This document shows, piece after piece, positions 20,833 to 26,294 of a stretch of 26,294 bases of DNA. The translations under genes were made by a program, and so were the position numbers. The DNA lies in the IMG/VR virus record IMGVR_UViG_3300022744_000090, positions 1 to 26,294 of that record; one strand, 5' to 3'. The notes beneath the pieces are model-generated. The model had not been told where the DNA came from. It worked only from the letters and a program-made list of their open reading frames with translations, and ran no database searches. The stretch is from a virus. Positions within the stretch are counted from its first letter, which is position 1; every line of letters begins with the position of its first letter.

Positions 20833-22506
20833 CTACTTCCGCACCGTAAAACTCGTCACGAGGGGGACCGCGCCCGCGTTCGTCCAGCTTCCGGCGGTCC
20901 CGCGCAACAGGCAGGCCGTCAGCAGGTACATCAAGCTGAAGTGGTAGTGGTCCTCATGGTCGGTTTTTTTCCAGATGTGGGTTAACTCATCACGAACGAA
21001 CTCTTGGGCCCTTTTCAATGAAAGCATCTGAGACATAAACTTTGCATCGTCGCCGGACCGGTGAATTATGATTTTTCGCTCCTTAAAGAGTGAAAGGACT
21101 TTATCAAGCATGGCTGTGCGGGCAATCTTTACCAGGCGTAAATTCAGCTTTCCTTCTTCCTTGTCCTCCTCCTTTTGGTGGCTGGTGAACAATTCAGGGT
21201 TCTTGGAACTGGAAAACATAGCACCCCAAGCTCGGGGGTCGTAGTCCGTGATCTTGGTTATCAAGTGTGTTTCCGGCTGTGTATCATGCACACTCACCAC
21301 CACCTTGAACTGAGCACACAACTCTCGCCTACGCATCTCAAATATGGAGAGTGGTATAGCCTCTCGGTGTACCGTCAGCAGTGTGCCATCCGCTGTCAAC
21401 CTGCCGATAGTCACATGGCATAATTGACCCATATCAGCCCCAAGACAGTGTAACTCGCTTGAATCTAGCGGGCTGTCCACAAGCGCAGCTTCAAGGTCTT
21501 TCAAAGTAATCTGCTCGTTCTCTTCTTCAGCCACCTCCCCCAAGCACTGGTTCAGGAACTCTGAGCGCTTGGTAAATTCCGTGCTTACCCGCACGAAATA
21601 GCTGGGTTTCAGTACCTCACAGGCTGTCGCAGGGCTGATGTAGTAAGTGTGCGCCTCGTAATTATCATTATCGTTCTCACAAACCCACTCCATGCTAGTC
21701 TCTTTCAACTTGGGGTCCCTACCACACTCCGGGCAATTCCACCGGGCCTTTTGCCAAGCAATATCCTTGATGGATGTGGCAGTAATGTCCGTCATATCCC
21801 CAAGAAATCCCGGAATCACGATGTCAGTGTGAAAACTCGGCATCCACAAGTGGCTGCAGCAGCCGCACTTCGCCATGTGCCGGTAGCGCTTGGAAGTCTC
21901 AGCTTCCTTGCTGATGCCGAGCCCTCCAATCGTTGGGGTAGAGAATTGCTTGACAATCTGGAGTTTTGAGGCTTGTAGGCGTGAGCGAAACTGCTTCACC
22001 GTGTCAGGGTCGCACCTGTCCAGCTCGTCGAGCACAAGGCAGTCAGCACTAATGGACAAGGCTGCGGTCTCGCTCTTAGTACCTCGTGTAAATAGGAAGT
22101 TCTGCCCTATCTTTTTCAGTTCAACAGAGTCAGTATCCTTATCGACCATGCGTCTCAATGCAGGTGACTCGTTTATAAGTGGGTTGACTTTTGTAGTGGT
22201 CAGCTTACTTGCATCTCCAGCACTCGGGAGGCCGTAGATTACATTAAACTTTGGCTGAGTAGCCATCCCGGCTAAGAAATAGGCGATAGTTGAGGTTGTA
22301 GCCCCGATTTGAGCCAATTTTACGATGTTTGTCGCCCTACTTGTGTCGTTTACGATGTCTTTTTGGAACTGATAGCCGTTCTTGAAGGACATGCGGCGAC
22401 CTTCCAAGTAGATGTTCTTCTCGATATAATCTGACAAATTATGTAGGTGATACCTGTTGGACACATCATCCACAAGTCTTTGGAAGTGTTCTGTAGCCAA
22501 GTTCAT
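20833..22506 (-). CDS. terL: terminase large subunit (GpA-like)
   Basis: This 557-residue protein starts at 22506 in an ATGA overlap with the upstream gene. The ATPase part has QIGATTST (residues 66-73) as a deviant Walker A without the usual GK, then CLVLDELDR (156-164) as Walker B with Asp160-Glu161. The Cys pairs CGCC (214-217) and CPEC (258-261) form the zinc-binding insert typical of the lambda gpA family. The nuclease part has GADMGQ (Asp358), VSVHDTQPET (Asp408) and DHEDHYHFSLMYL as candidate metal ligands. It packages DNA into proheads by ATP hydrolysis and cuts genome units. The 137 bp after its stop contain no gene and lead into the HNH ribosome-binding site. Confidence 0.9.
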   Translation of the reverse strand: MNLATEHFQRLVDDVSNRYHLHNLSDYIEKNIYLEGRRMSFKNGYQFQKDIVNDTSRATNIVKLAQIGATTSTIAYFLAGMATQPKFNVIYGLPSAGDASKLTTTKVNPLINESPALRRMVDKDTDSVELKKIGQNFLFTRGTKSETAALSISADCLVLDELDRCDPDTVKQFRSRLQASKLQIVKQFSTPTIGGLGISKEAETSKRYRHMAKCGCCSHLWMPSFHTDIVIPGFLGDMTDITATSIKDIAWQKARWNCPECGRDPKLKETSMEWVCENDNDNYEAHTYYISPATACEVLKPSYFVRVSTEFTKRSEFLNQCLGEVAEEENEQITLKDLEAALVDSPLDSSELHCLGADMGQLCHVTIGRLTADGTLLTVHREAIPLSIFEMRRRELCAQFKVVVSVHDTQPETHLITKITDYDPRAWGAMFSSSKNPELFTSHQKEEDKEEGKLNLRLVKIARTAMLDKVLSLFKERKIIIHRSGDDAKFMSQMLSLKRAQEFVRDELTHIWKKTDHEDHYHFSLMYLLTACLLRGTAGSWTNAGAVPLVTSFTVRK

Positions 22507-22844
22507 AGCTTCAGCGCCCCCTTATACGTGTCAAAGAACTCTTGCTGTAGGTCTGGGAACTGTTTTAGGCTGTGGCTGAGTGCCATTTCCACTCGTTTTA
22601 GCTCCTCCAACGTATGCAGGTCGCTCTGCAGTTTCACAAGTTGGGAGATGACTGACCCGATAGCGTTCAAGGCCTGTACCCGATAATTCAAGGGCTCCTC
22701 TGACAGTTCAGCGTCTTGCAGCATGTCCTTGGCCTTCTGGTACTGGCGCAGAAGTTCAGTGTGTAGGTCAAGTGGGCCCTCCTTGGGCTCTGGGGGCGGT
22801 GGCGCAGCTTTCTTTTGCGCGTAGATTTCGTCAAGCGATGCCAT
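22503..22844 (-). CDS. small coiled-coil protein, terminase small-subunit candidate or partner
   Basis: This 113-residue acidic protein begins MASLDEIYAQKKAAPPPPEPKEGPLDLH. AAGGAG lies eight bases ahead of its ATG at 22844, inside the upstream gene. After the Pro-rich N terminus it is helical with coiled-coil spacing (LLRQYQKAKDMLQDAELSEEP, ISQLVKLQSDLHTLEELKRVEMALSHSL). It has no HTH. Overlap with terL and strict order indicate a role in DNA packaging. The DNA-binding function appears to be on the separate HTH protein just upstream, so the two may act as a split small terminase. Confidence 0.55.
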   Translation of the reverse strand: MASLDEIYAQKKAAPPPPEPKEGPLDLHTELLRQYQKAKDMLQDAELSEEPLNYRVQALNAIGSVISQLVKLQSDLHTLEELKRVEMALSHSLKQFPDLQQEFFDTYKGALKL

Positions 22845-23139
22845 TTTTGTACTCCTTCAGCCGACGGAAAAAGGTTCTGGGGCTGGTGAATGACAAGGCC
22901 GCCGCCTGCTTTGCTGAAATCCCTTGGCTCAGGTACTGTGCCACGATCTGATTTTGGAATTCGATTCGGGTTCGGCGTAGGAGTTTGGGGTCACGTCGCG
23001 GTTTGCGTGCTGGCAGGCTTTTGCCCACCCAAGATTCACTGTATCCAAGGTCCTTTGCGAGCTGGCGCACAGTCAAGGTTCGGTTGTACAGCGCGTCTAG
23101 CTGTTCGGGTGTGACGAGTTGGGCAAGGGTCTTACGCAT
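22831..23139 (-). CDS. tandem helix-turn-helix DNA-binding protein (terminase small-subunit candidate)
   Basis: I chose the ATG at 23139 (MRKTLAQLVTPEQL), giving 102 residues. The open frame extends to 23346, but that part is Pro/Asn-rich and encoded by tandem DNA repeats. Two HTH units are visible: TVRQLAKDLGYSESWVGKSL (residues 18-37) and SAKQAAALSFTSPRTFFRRL (about 76-95), joined by a basic linker (PARKPRRDPKLLRRTR). It may be the DNA-recognition subunit of the terminase or a repressor of the operon. Being first in the operon and overlapping the next gene by 14 bases supports the terminase role. No Shine-Dalgarno sequence is visible. Confidence 0.6.
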   Translation of the reverse strand: MRKTLAQLVTPEQLDALYNRTLTVRQLAKDLGYSESWVGKSLPARKPRRDPKLLRRTRIEFQNQIVAQYLSQGISAKQAAALSFTSPRTFFRRLKEYKNGIA

Positions 23140-23180
23140 GTTGGGGTTCTTGTTGGTGTCATTGTGGCAGCATTGTACAG

Positions 23181-23216
23181 GGTTTGGGGGAAATGGCAGG
23201 TTTGGGGGAAATGGCA
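23181..23216. repeat. tandem 18-bp repeats upstream of the terminase genes
   Basis: GGTTTGGGGGAAATGGCA occurs twice without a gap (23181-23198, 23199-23216), and a third partial copy begins at 23217. They lie 42 bp upstream of the HTH gene start. They look like protein-binding iterons. Confidence 0.8.
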
Positions 23217-23230
23217 GGTTTGGGTTGTTT

Positions 23231-23269
23231 GTTGGGCCGTTTTGTTGGGCCGTTTTGTTGGGCCGTTTT
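23231..23269. repeat. three perfect 13-bp tandem repeats upstream of the terminase genes
   Basis: GTTGGGCCGTTTT is present three times head to tail with no mismatch. It is adjacent to, and different from, the 18-bp repeats. Candidate uses are terminase recognition (cos/pac-type) or binding of the tandem-HTH protein. Confidence 0.85.
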
Positions 23270-23344
23270 GGCAGAAAAATTGGCGAATTTTTGAGGGGCC
23301 TGGACTGGCGCGGCCGCCTTCCTGGTTTATAAATGGTATACGTC

Positions 23345-23373
23345 ACTTAACATAAAAACCCCTACAATGTCAA
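23345..23373 (-). promoter_or_regulatory. candidate promoter of the late/structural operon
   Basis: On the minus strand a consensus -35 TTGACA (23368-23373) is followed, after 17 bp, by a weak -10 TTAAGT (23345-23350). The spacer includes TTGTAGGGGTTTT, a motif also seen at 24384-24397. The weak -10 may mean that an activator is required. Confidence 0.4.
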
Positions 23374-23451
23374 CATTTATTTTGTTGCATAAAAACAACA
23401 CTCCCTGGTAGCATACAGCTTAAGCCTAAAATGCAAAAATAAAATTAAAAA

Positions 23452-23479
23452 TACATGTACAACCCTAAAATTACATGTA
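23452..23479. promoter_or_regulatory. paired palindromic operator candidates
   Basis: The octamer TACATGTA occurs at 23452-23459 and 23472-23479, exactly 20 bp apart. Both copies overlap the plus-strand promoter elements. An inverted repeat AACCCTAA/TTAGGGTT (23461-23468, 23501-23508) lies around the second. Two helical turns of spacing suggest cooperative dimer binding. Confidence 0.5.
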
Positions 23480-23483
23480 TAAT
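23456..23483 (+). promoter_or_regulatory. promoter of the plus-strand operon
   Basis: TGTACA (23456-23461), a 16-bp spacer and a perfect TATAAT (23478-23483) lie about 57 bp upstream of the first plus-strand gene. Confidence 0.55.
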
Positions 23484-23540
23484 AAACACATGCCGATAAA
23501 TTAGGGTTTACCTAAAACGGCTAACTTATGAAAGTCAATC

Positions 23541-23945
23541 ATGTTCAAAGTAACTACGTTTCAGGGCTGGGCCATTGATGCTAAGGGCAGCCGCGTCGGG
23601 GTCTATACGGGTATCGGCCAGGTTTCCGGCACCGATCTCTTTACCAATGTCATAGAGGGCGACCGAGTTGCCATTCAGCTTGGTGCCAGTCGCTCTTTCG
23701 GGCACTCGAACTGGGTAATGGTGGGGCTGGCATCGGACGAAACCAATGCTCAGACCCTTGTGGCATCCTTGCTTAACTCCCCGTATTGCGGTGACGCCCT
23801 CGCAGCGGCCCAAAACTATGATTTCGGCGGCCTGGTGTTCATCATCAACGCCCATGAGGGCGAAACCAAGGCTCGCTTGCTGGGGTTTGTGTCTGACGTT
23901 GCAGCCATACTGCGCCGTGATAGTCAGTGGGTGTTACCTCAATGA
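23541..23945 (+). CDS. unknown protein, first gene of the plus-strand operon
   Basis: This 134-residue protein begins MFKVTTFQGWAIDAKGSRVG. The first half is beta-rich (WAIDAKGSRVGVYTGIG, VIEGDRVAIQLGASRSFG, NWVMVGLASDETNAQTLVASL). The second half has a beta-alpha pattern ending GFVSDVAAILRRDSQWVLPQ. It has no membrane segment or known motif. It opens a three-gene group joined by ATGA overlaps and follows a promoter with operator-like palindromes, so it is likely an early gene. I do not recognise the family. The Shine-Dalgarno at the ATG is weak. Confidence 0.65.
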   Translation: MFKVTTFQGWAIDAKGSRVGVYTGIGQVSGTDLFTNVIEGDRVAIQLGASRSFGHSNWVMVGLASDETNAQTLVASLLNSPYCGDALAAAQNYDFGGLVFIINAHEGETKARLLGFVSDVAAILRRDSQWVLPQ

Positions 23946-24112
23946 ACCCGACTACATTCTTGGCTTTGCTACCACGAGAACTGTACCGAGATGCTGTCAA
24001 TTTTGCGGTGTCTCGTGACTTTTCGGGGCTGGCCTGTGTATTTAACGTACCTCTTACAGAGGCTTTGATTGATGTTGCTGCGCTGTTGCGTGGGGAAGTG
24101 CCAAAAATATGA
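23942..24112 (+). CDS. small unknown protein
   Basis: This 56-residue protein begins MNPTTFLALLPRELYRDAVNF and overlaps the previous stop in an ATGA junction. An in-frame ATG five codons earlier also exists, but the coupled start is preferred. It has a helical N terminus and a helix in the second half (LTEALIDVAALLRGEV), with no Cys pairs or transmembrane segment. Translation coupling suggests that it works with its neighbours; no function is recognised. Confidence 0.6.
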   Translation: MNPTTFLALLPRELYRDAVNFAVSRDFSGLACVFNVPLTEALIDVAALLRGEVPKI

Positions 24113-24213
24113 AAAACCATTTTGAACCCTTGACAAGTGACCCATATCGCCTATCAGATTTTGTGATTGTTGCTCTTTCGGTGATCGGTGTGATTGTGAT
24201 TTTGTGGTTTTGA
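24109..24213 (+). CDS. single-pass membrane micro-protein
   Basis: This 34-residue protein begins MKNHFEPLTSDPYRLS and overlaps the previous stop by ATGA. Residues 18-34 (FVIVALSVIGVIVILWF) are one continuous hydrophobic segment that reaches the C terminus, so the charged N terminus is probably cytoplasmic. Possible roles include a superinfection-exclusion or membrane-modifying peptide, or a tiny holin-like protein; nothing in the sequence decides between them. The strict overlap chain supports real translation. Confidence 0.65.
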   Translation: MKNHFEPLTSDPYRLSDFVIVALSVIGVIVILWF

Positions 24214-24264
24214 CAAGCGCAGAACCAAGCCCAAAAAGCAACCCTATAAGCCTACAAAATTATT

Positions 24265-24355
24265 CTGTTGTTTAGGAATAAGAGCCTAAAACCCTCAAAA
24301 ATCAGTACCCACAAGCCTTGTAGGGTCAATTTTTTATTTTATTCCTAACCAACAG
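24265..24355. repeat. 17-bp inverted repeat around the terminator
   Basis: CTGTTGTTTAGGAATAA (24265-24281) is the inverse of 24339-24355 with one mismatch, separated by 57 bp. It encloses the terminator hairpin, so the transcript or the DNA could form a large cruciform. Confidence 0.7.
24308..24340 (+). terminator. terminator of the first plus-strand operon
   Basis: CCCACAA and TTGT-A-GGG form a stem with one bulge and a 3-nt loop (24308-24325). TCAATTTTTTATTTT follows. It is 95 bp after the micro-protein stop. Confidence 0.6.
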
Positions 24356-24460
24356 GTTATTTTATCTCGACTTTGCAACAGTAAAACCCCCTACAAGTTG
24401 TTGATTTATAAGGCTTTTTACTATTACTAACAAACAGTTCATCTTTATTAAGAATATAAG

Positions 24461-24532
24461 ACGGTCGATTTATTTGCTTAAAATTTTTTTAAGTGCTTAT
24501 TAAAAAGGCATTTTTAGAGAGTCCTCGACCGT
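24461..24532. repeat. 8-bp inverted repeat flanking an AT-rich block
   Basis: ACGGTCGA (24461-24468) and TCGACCGT (24525-24532) flank 56 bp that are almost all A/T. The right arm touches the -10-like TATACT before the 293-aa gene. Confidence 0.55.
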
Positions 24533-24569
24533 ATACTACTTTCAACAAAGATGAAACAGAGTAATTCTC

Positions 24570-25451
24570 ATGCAAAAAACCCTCACAAAACTCCTCCCAC
24601 CACTACCCTCCGGCCTGCGAGCGCCGAAACGCTCCACTTTGGACGCCCTACATGGGCTATCAGCTTGGCTCCCGAGGCTCGCAGTCGAGACCTTCGTAGC
24701 AGACGACGCATACCCAGACCAGCTGATACCCTCCGACTGGCCTGGTGTGAAGCCTGACATCCTGTTGCAGCACCGACGACAGATCGACAGGTGGAAAAGC
24801 GGCTGGGCCGCTGCTGAAATCGAGATGGTTCAGCCCATGCCTGCAACCTTCTTGGTGACAAAGACCTTGGAATCCTTGTTAAACCCCGAAAAGACCCGCT
24901 TACGGGCTGTAAAGCTAAAGCAGGCCCGAATCTGGGTGGGGCAGTGCGCTACCTGCAAGAAACACACCTTGGGCTTGAGCACCTACTTTTTACAGGGAGG
25001 CTGCTGCCTGCACTGCGGCACTGCTCGCAATGCTGGGGGGATAAACGGTTCCGATATAAGTCGCTCAGGGTTTCACAAATTCCTTGCGGGGACCTACCCA
25101 CTGAACGGTCAAATACACCTGCTCTCAGCCAAGAATCTTGAGCAAGCCCAAGCACTGAGCCTAGAGAAAGGCTACGCTTGGGTGGTCTCCCTGCACACCG
25201 CGAAAAAGATCGGGGCCAAGAGCATCCCACTCCCAAGCGCCCCTGCCCCAGACCGACCCAAAGGCGCTTGGTCTTTCCCCTTGGATGACTTCCCCGAGGA
25301 CTGGGAGCAAGTGTCCGAACCTTGGGAAGGGCCAGCAGGTGAAAACCTAGCATGGTTCAAACCCTGGTTTGCCGAGCAAGAGCAGACCTACACGACTGAG
25401 ACGCCCGCCAAGCCTGCGCCTCCGACCATCAGCTTTGACGACTTCATGTAA
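24570..25451 (+). CDS. zinc-ribbon protein of unknown function with acidic C-terminal tip
   Basis: This 293-residue protein begins MQKTLTKLLPPLPSGLRAPK. Its centre has one zinc ribbon: C126-x2-C129 (CATC) and C146-x2-C149 (CLHC), separated by 16 residues. Upstream is a helical basic part (HRRQIDRWKSGWAAAEIEM, TRLRAVKLKQARIWVG). Downstream are Trp/Pro-rich acidic segments (DDFPEDWEQVSEPWEGP) and a final PTISFDDFM. This tip resembles the acidic-aromatic tails used by single-strand binding proteins to recruit partners, which hints at a replication or repair role. I recognise no family. The ATG at 24570 has only a weak Shine-Dalgarno. Confidence 0.65.
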   Translation: MQKTLTKLLPPLPSGLRAPKRSTLDALHGLSAWLPRLAVETFVADDAYPDQLIPSDWPGVKPDILLQHRRQIDRWKSGWAAAEIEMVQPMPATFLVTKTLESLLNPEKTRLRAVKLKQARIWVGQCATCKKHTLGLSTYFLQGGCCLHCGTARNAGGINGSDISRSGFHKFLAGTYPLNGQIHLLSAKNLEQAQALSLEKGYAWVVSLHTAKKIGAKSIPLPSAPAPDRPKGAWSFPLDDFPEDWEQVSEPWEGPAGENLAWFKPWFAEQEQTYTTETPAKPAPPTISFDDFM

Positions 25452-25457
25452 CCCACA

Positions 25458-25679
25458 ATGACCACCATAACCCTGCACAACCGCACCACAACCATGTCCC
25501 TACCCATGGCCATCCGTCACATCGGCGTACCCTTGGCTCGGGGCAAGCCCTTCACCGTGACCATAGAGCACAAAGGAACGACGCAGGCGAATGTTTACGA
25601 CGCAACTGGAACCTTGGTATCACTTGGACACAGAAAGCCCGCCACGGCCCGATTTGAGGCCGTGGCGGAGGCAGCCTAA
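25458..25679 (+). CDS. small unknown protein
   Basis: This 73-residue protein begins MTTITLHNRTTTMSLPMAIRHIG and starts six bases after the previous stop. It has a beta-like N terminus and strand pattern (KPFTVTIEHKGTTQANVYDATGTLVSLG), a basic stretch (HRKPATARF) and an Ala-rich end. No motif, membrane segment or Cys pair is present. The close spacing to the zinc-ribbon gene implies co-transcription. No Shine-Dalgarno is seen; translation is probably coupled. Confidence 0.55.
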   Translation: MTTITLHNRTTTMSLPMAIRHIGVPLARGKPFTVTIEHKGTTQANVYDATGTLVSLGHRKPATARFEAVAEAA

Positions 25680-25693
25680 CCTAACCACACCCT

Positions 25694-26294
25694 ATGAAAA
25701 CAACACTCAACCAAATCAGAGCCAAAAGCCCTTGCACAAGCGGCTGGACAAAACTCCTGAAACACCTCAACAAGATAACCGCAGACGATGAACCCTTGGA
25801 AGTTCTCACAGTCTTGGAGTCCAACGGACTCGATGACGCTCTCTGGTGCTTGCGAGCAGTCGAGGGCTATGACAAAGAGAAGCGCTTGTTAGCTGTCGCC
25901 TTTGCAAGGGAAGTCCAACACCTGGTGACCGACCCGCGAAGTCTTGTAGCGCTTGACGTTGCTGAACGCTTTGCTAACGGCGAAGCTACATTGGAAGAGT
26001 TGAATGCTGCTGCTGCTGCGGCTGCCACTGCCGCTGCTGCCGCTGCTGCTGCTGCTGCCGCTGCTGCCGCTGCTGATGCCGCCTATTCTGCCGCTGCTGC
26101 TGCGGATGCTGCCGCTGCTGCCGCCTATTCTGCCGCTGATGCTGCTGCCGCCTATTCTGCCGCTGATGCTGCCGCTGCTGCTGCTGCTGCTGCTGCGGCT
26201 GCTGCTGCTGCTGCCGCTGCTGCCGCTGCTGATGCCGCCTATTCTGCCGCTGATGCTGCTGCTGCTGCTGCTGATGCTGCCACTGCTGCGGATG
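25694..26294 (+). CDS. alanine-repeat protein with conserved N-terminal domain (3' end outside window)
   Basis: The ATG at 25694 opens a frame with no stop to the window end (200 codons). Residues 1-104 form a helical domain: IRAKSPCTSGWTKLLKHLNK, DDEPLEVLTVLESNGLDDALWCLRAVEGYDKEKRLLAVAFAREV (in pieces) and ALDVAERFANGEATLEEL. From residue 105 almost every codon is GCN (alanine), with D-A-A-Y-S or Y-S-A-A-D units at intervals. Proteins with this 'NGLDDALWCLRA' domain followed by Ala-rich tracts are widespread in phages and bacteria. From memory some carry the label putative immunity protein, but that is not shown here. The tract probably forms a very long helix or filament. Confidence 0.7.
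   Translation, partial: MKTTLNQIRAKSPCTSGWTKLLKHLNKITADDEPLEVLTVLESNGLDDALWCLRAVEGYDKEKRLLAVAFAREVQHLVTDPRSLVALDVAERFANGEATLEELNAAAAAAATAAAAAAAAAAAAAAADAAYSAAAAADAAAAAAYSAADAAAAYSAADAAAAAAAAAAAAAAAAAAAAADAAYSAADAAAAAADAATAAD

Larger units (their letters stand above)
24214..24569. other. 356-bp AT-rich gap with nested inverted repeats
   Basis: No gene is supported here. The gap contains a terminator, two long inverted repeats (listed separately), and an A/T-rich hairpin CTTAAAA/TTTTAAG (24477-24493). It also contains TTGTAGGG-type motifs in both orientations (24317-24325, 24387-24397) and a -10-like TATACT at 24532-24537 before the next gene. It has features of a replication origin or a regulatory hub, but no proof. 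Confidence 0.5.

Noticed and set aside
23140-23346. N-terminal extension of the tandem-HTH protein to a GTG at 23346
   Set aside because: The extension is encoded by the tandem DNA repeats (PFPPN-type text) and by the likely promoter region, so the ATG at 23139 is more plausible, although neither start has a Shine-Dalgarno.
23528-23578. 16-codon upstream frame overlapping the first plus-strand gene
   Set aside because: Too short, with no ribosome-binding site, and its overlap with the real start is not informative alone.
26006-26294. Alanine-codon array as a CRISPR or satellite array
   Set aside because: The repeats are GCN codons in a single open frame with no unique spacers; it is protein-coding low complexity.
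1-26294. tRNA genes, CRISPR arrays, integrase or attachment sites
   Set aside because: None was recognised in a reading of both strands; the window alone cannot exclude a temperate lifestyle.

Overview
The window reads as part of a tailed double-stranded DNA bacteriophage (Caudoviricetes) with a long-tail, siphovirus-type gene set. Nearly everything from 1 to about 23.1 kb is a virion-structure operon on the minus strand. From about 23.5 kb a second set of unrecognised, early-type genes runs on the plus strand. A GpA-like terminase, an S49 protease with a nested scaffold start, a G/GT-type frameshifted tail chaperone and clear Shine-Dalgarno sites ahead of most structural genes all suggest a phage of a Gram-negative host. 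The host cannot be named from the sequence. No integrase, repressor, tRNA or CRISPR array was found.

Following transcription (right to left): a tandem-HTH protein and a small coiled-coil protein (terminase small-subunit candidates, 22.5-23.1 kb), the terminase large subunit, an intruding HNH endonuclease, and the portal. Next comes a block of about 7.3 kb (11.2-18.5 kb) of fibre-like, Ig-like, collagen-like, coiled-coil and beta-helix-like structural proteins. The S49 protease/scaffold, a decoration protein and the major capsid protein follow. Then come a 63-aa protein, head-tail joining proteins, tail completion and tail terminator candidates, the major tail tube protein, the tail chaperone pair and the start of the tape measure, which is cut by the left edge. 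Apart from the fibre block between portal and protease, the order from protease to tape measure parallels lambda.

Three mobile-type intrusions interrupt this cluster. One is a TnpB-only IS200/IS605-like element (about 2.05-3.35 kb) between the tail tube gene and the tail chaperone gene. The second is an HNH-AP2 endonuclease (7.2-7.7 kb) on the opposite strand. The third is an HNH endonuclease between terL and portal whose 3' end overlaps the portal start.

The most striking unexplained signal is the 105-nt leader of the HNH-AP2 gene (7095-7199). An extended -10 box is followed by two hairpins whose loops are perfectly complementary over 7 nt, then a U-rich tract and the ribosome-binding site. 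This looks like a compact structured regulatory RNA. Other notable points are a canonical A AAA AAC slippery site, tandem 18-bp and 13-bp repeats just upstream of the terminase genes, a divergent control region with paired palindromes over a consensus-like promoter, and an AT-rich gap (24.2-24.57 kb) with nested inverted repeats. The last gene encodes an N-terminal domain followed by a long alanine-rich repeat tract and runs off the right edge.
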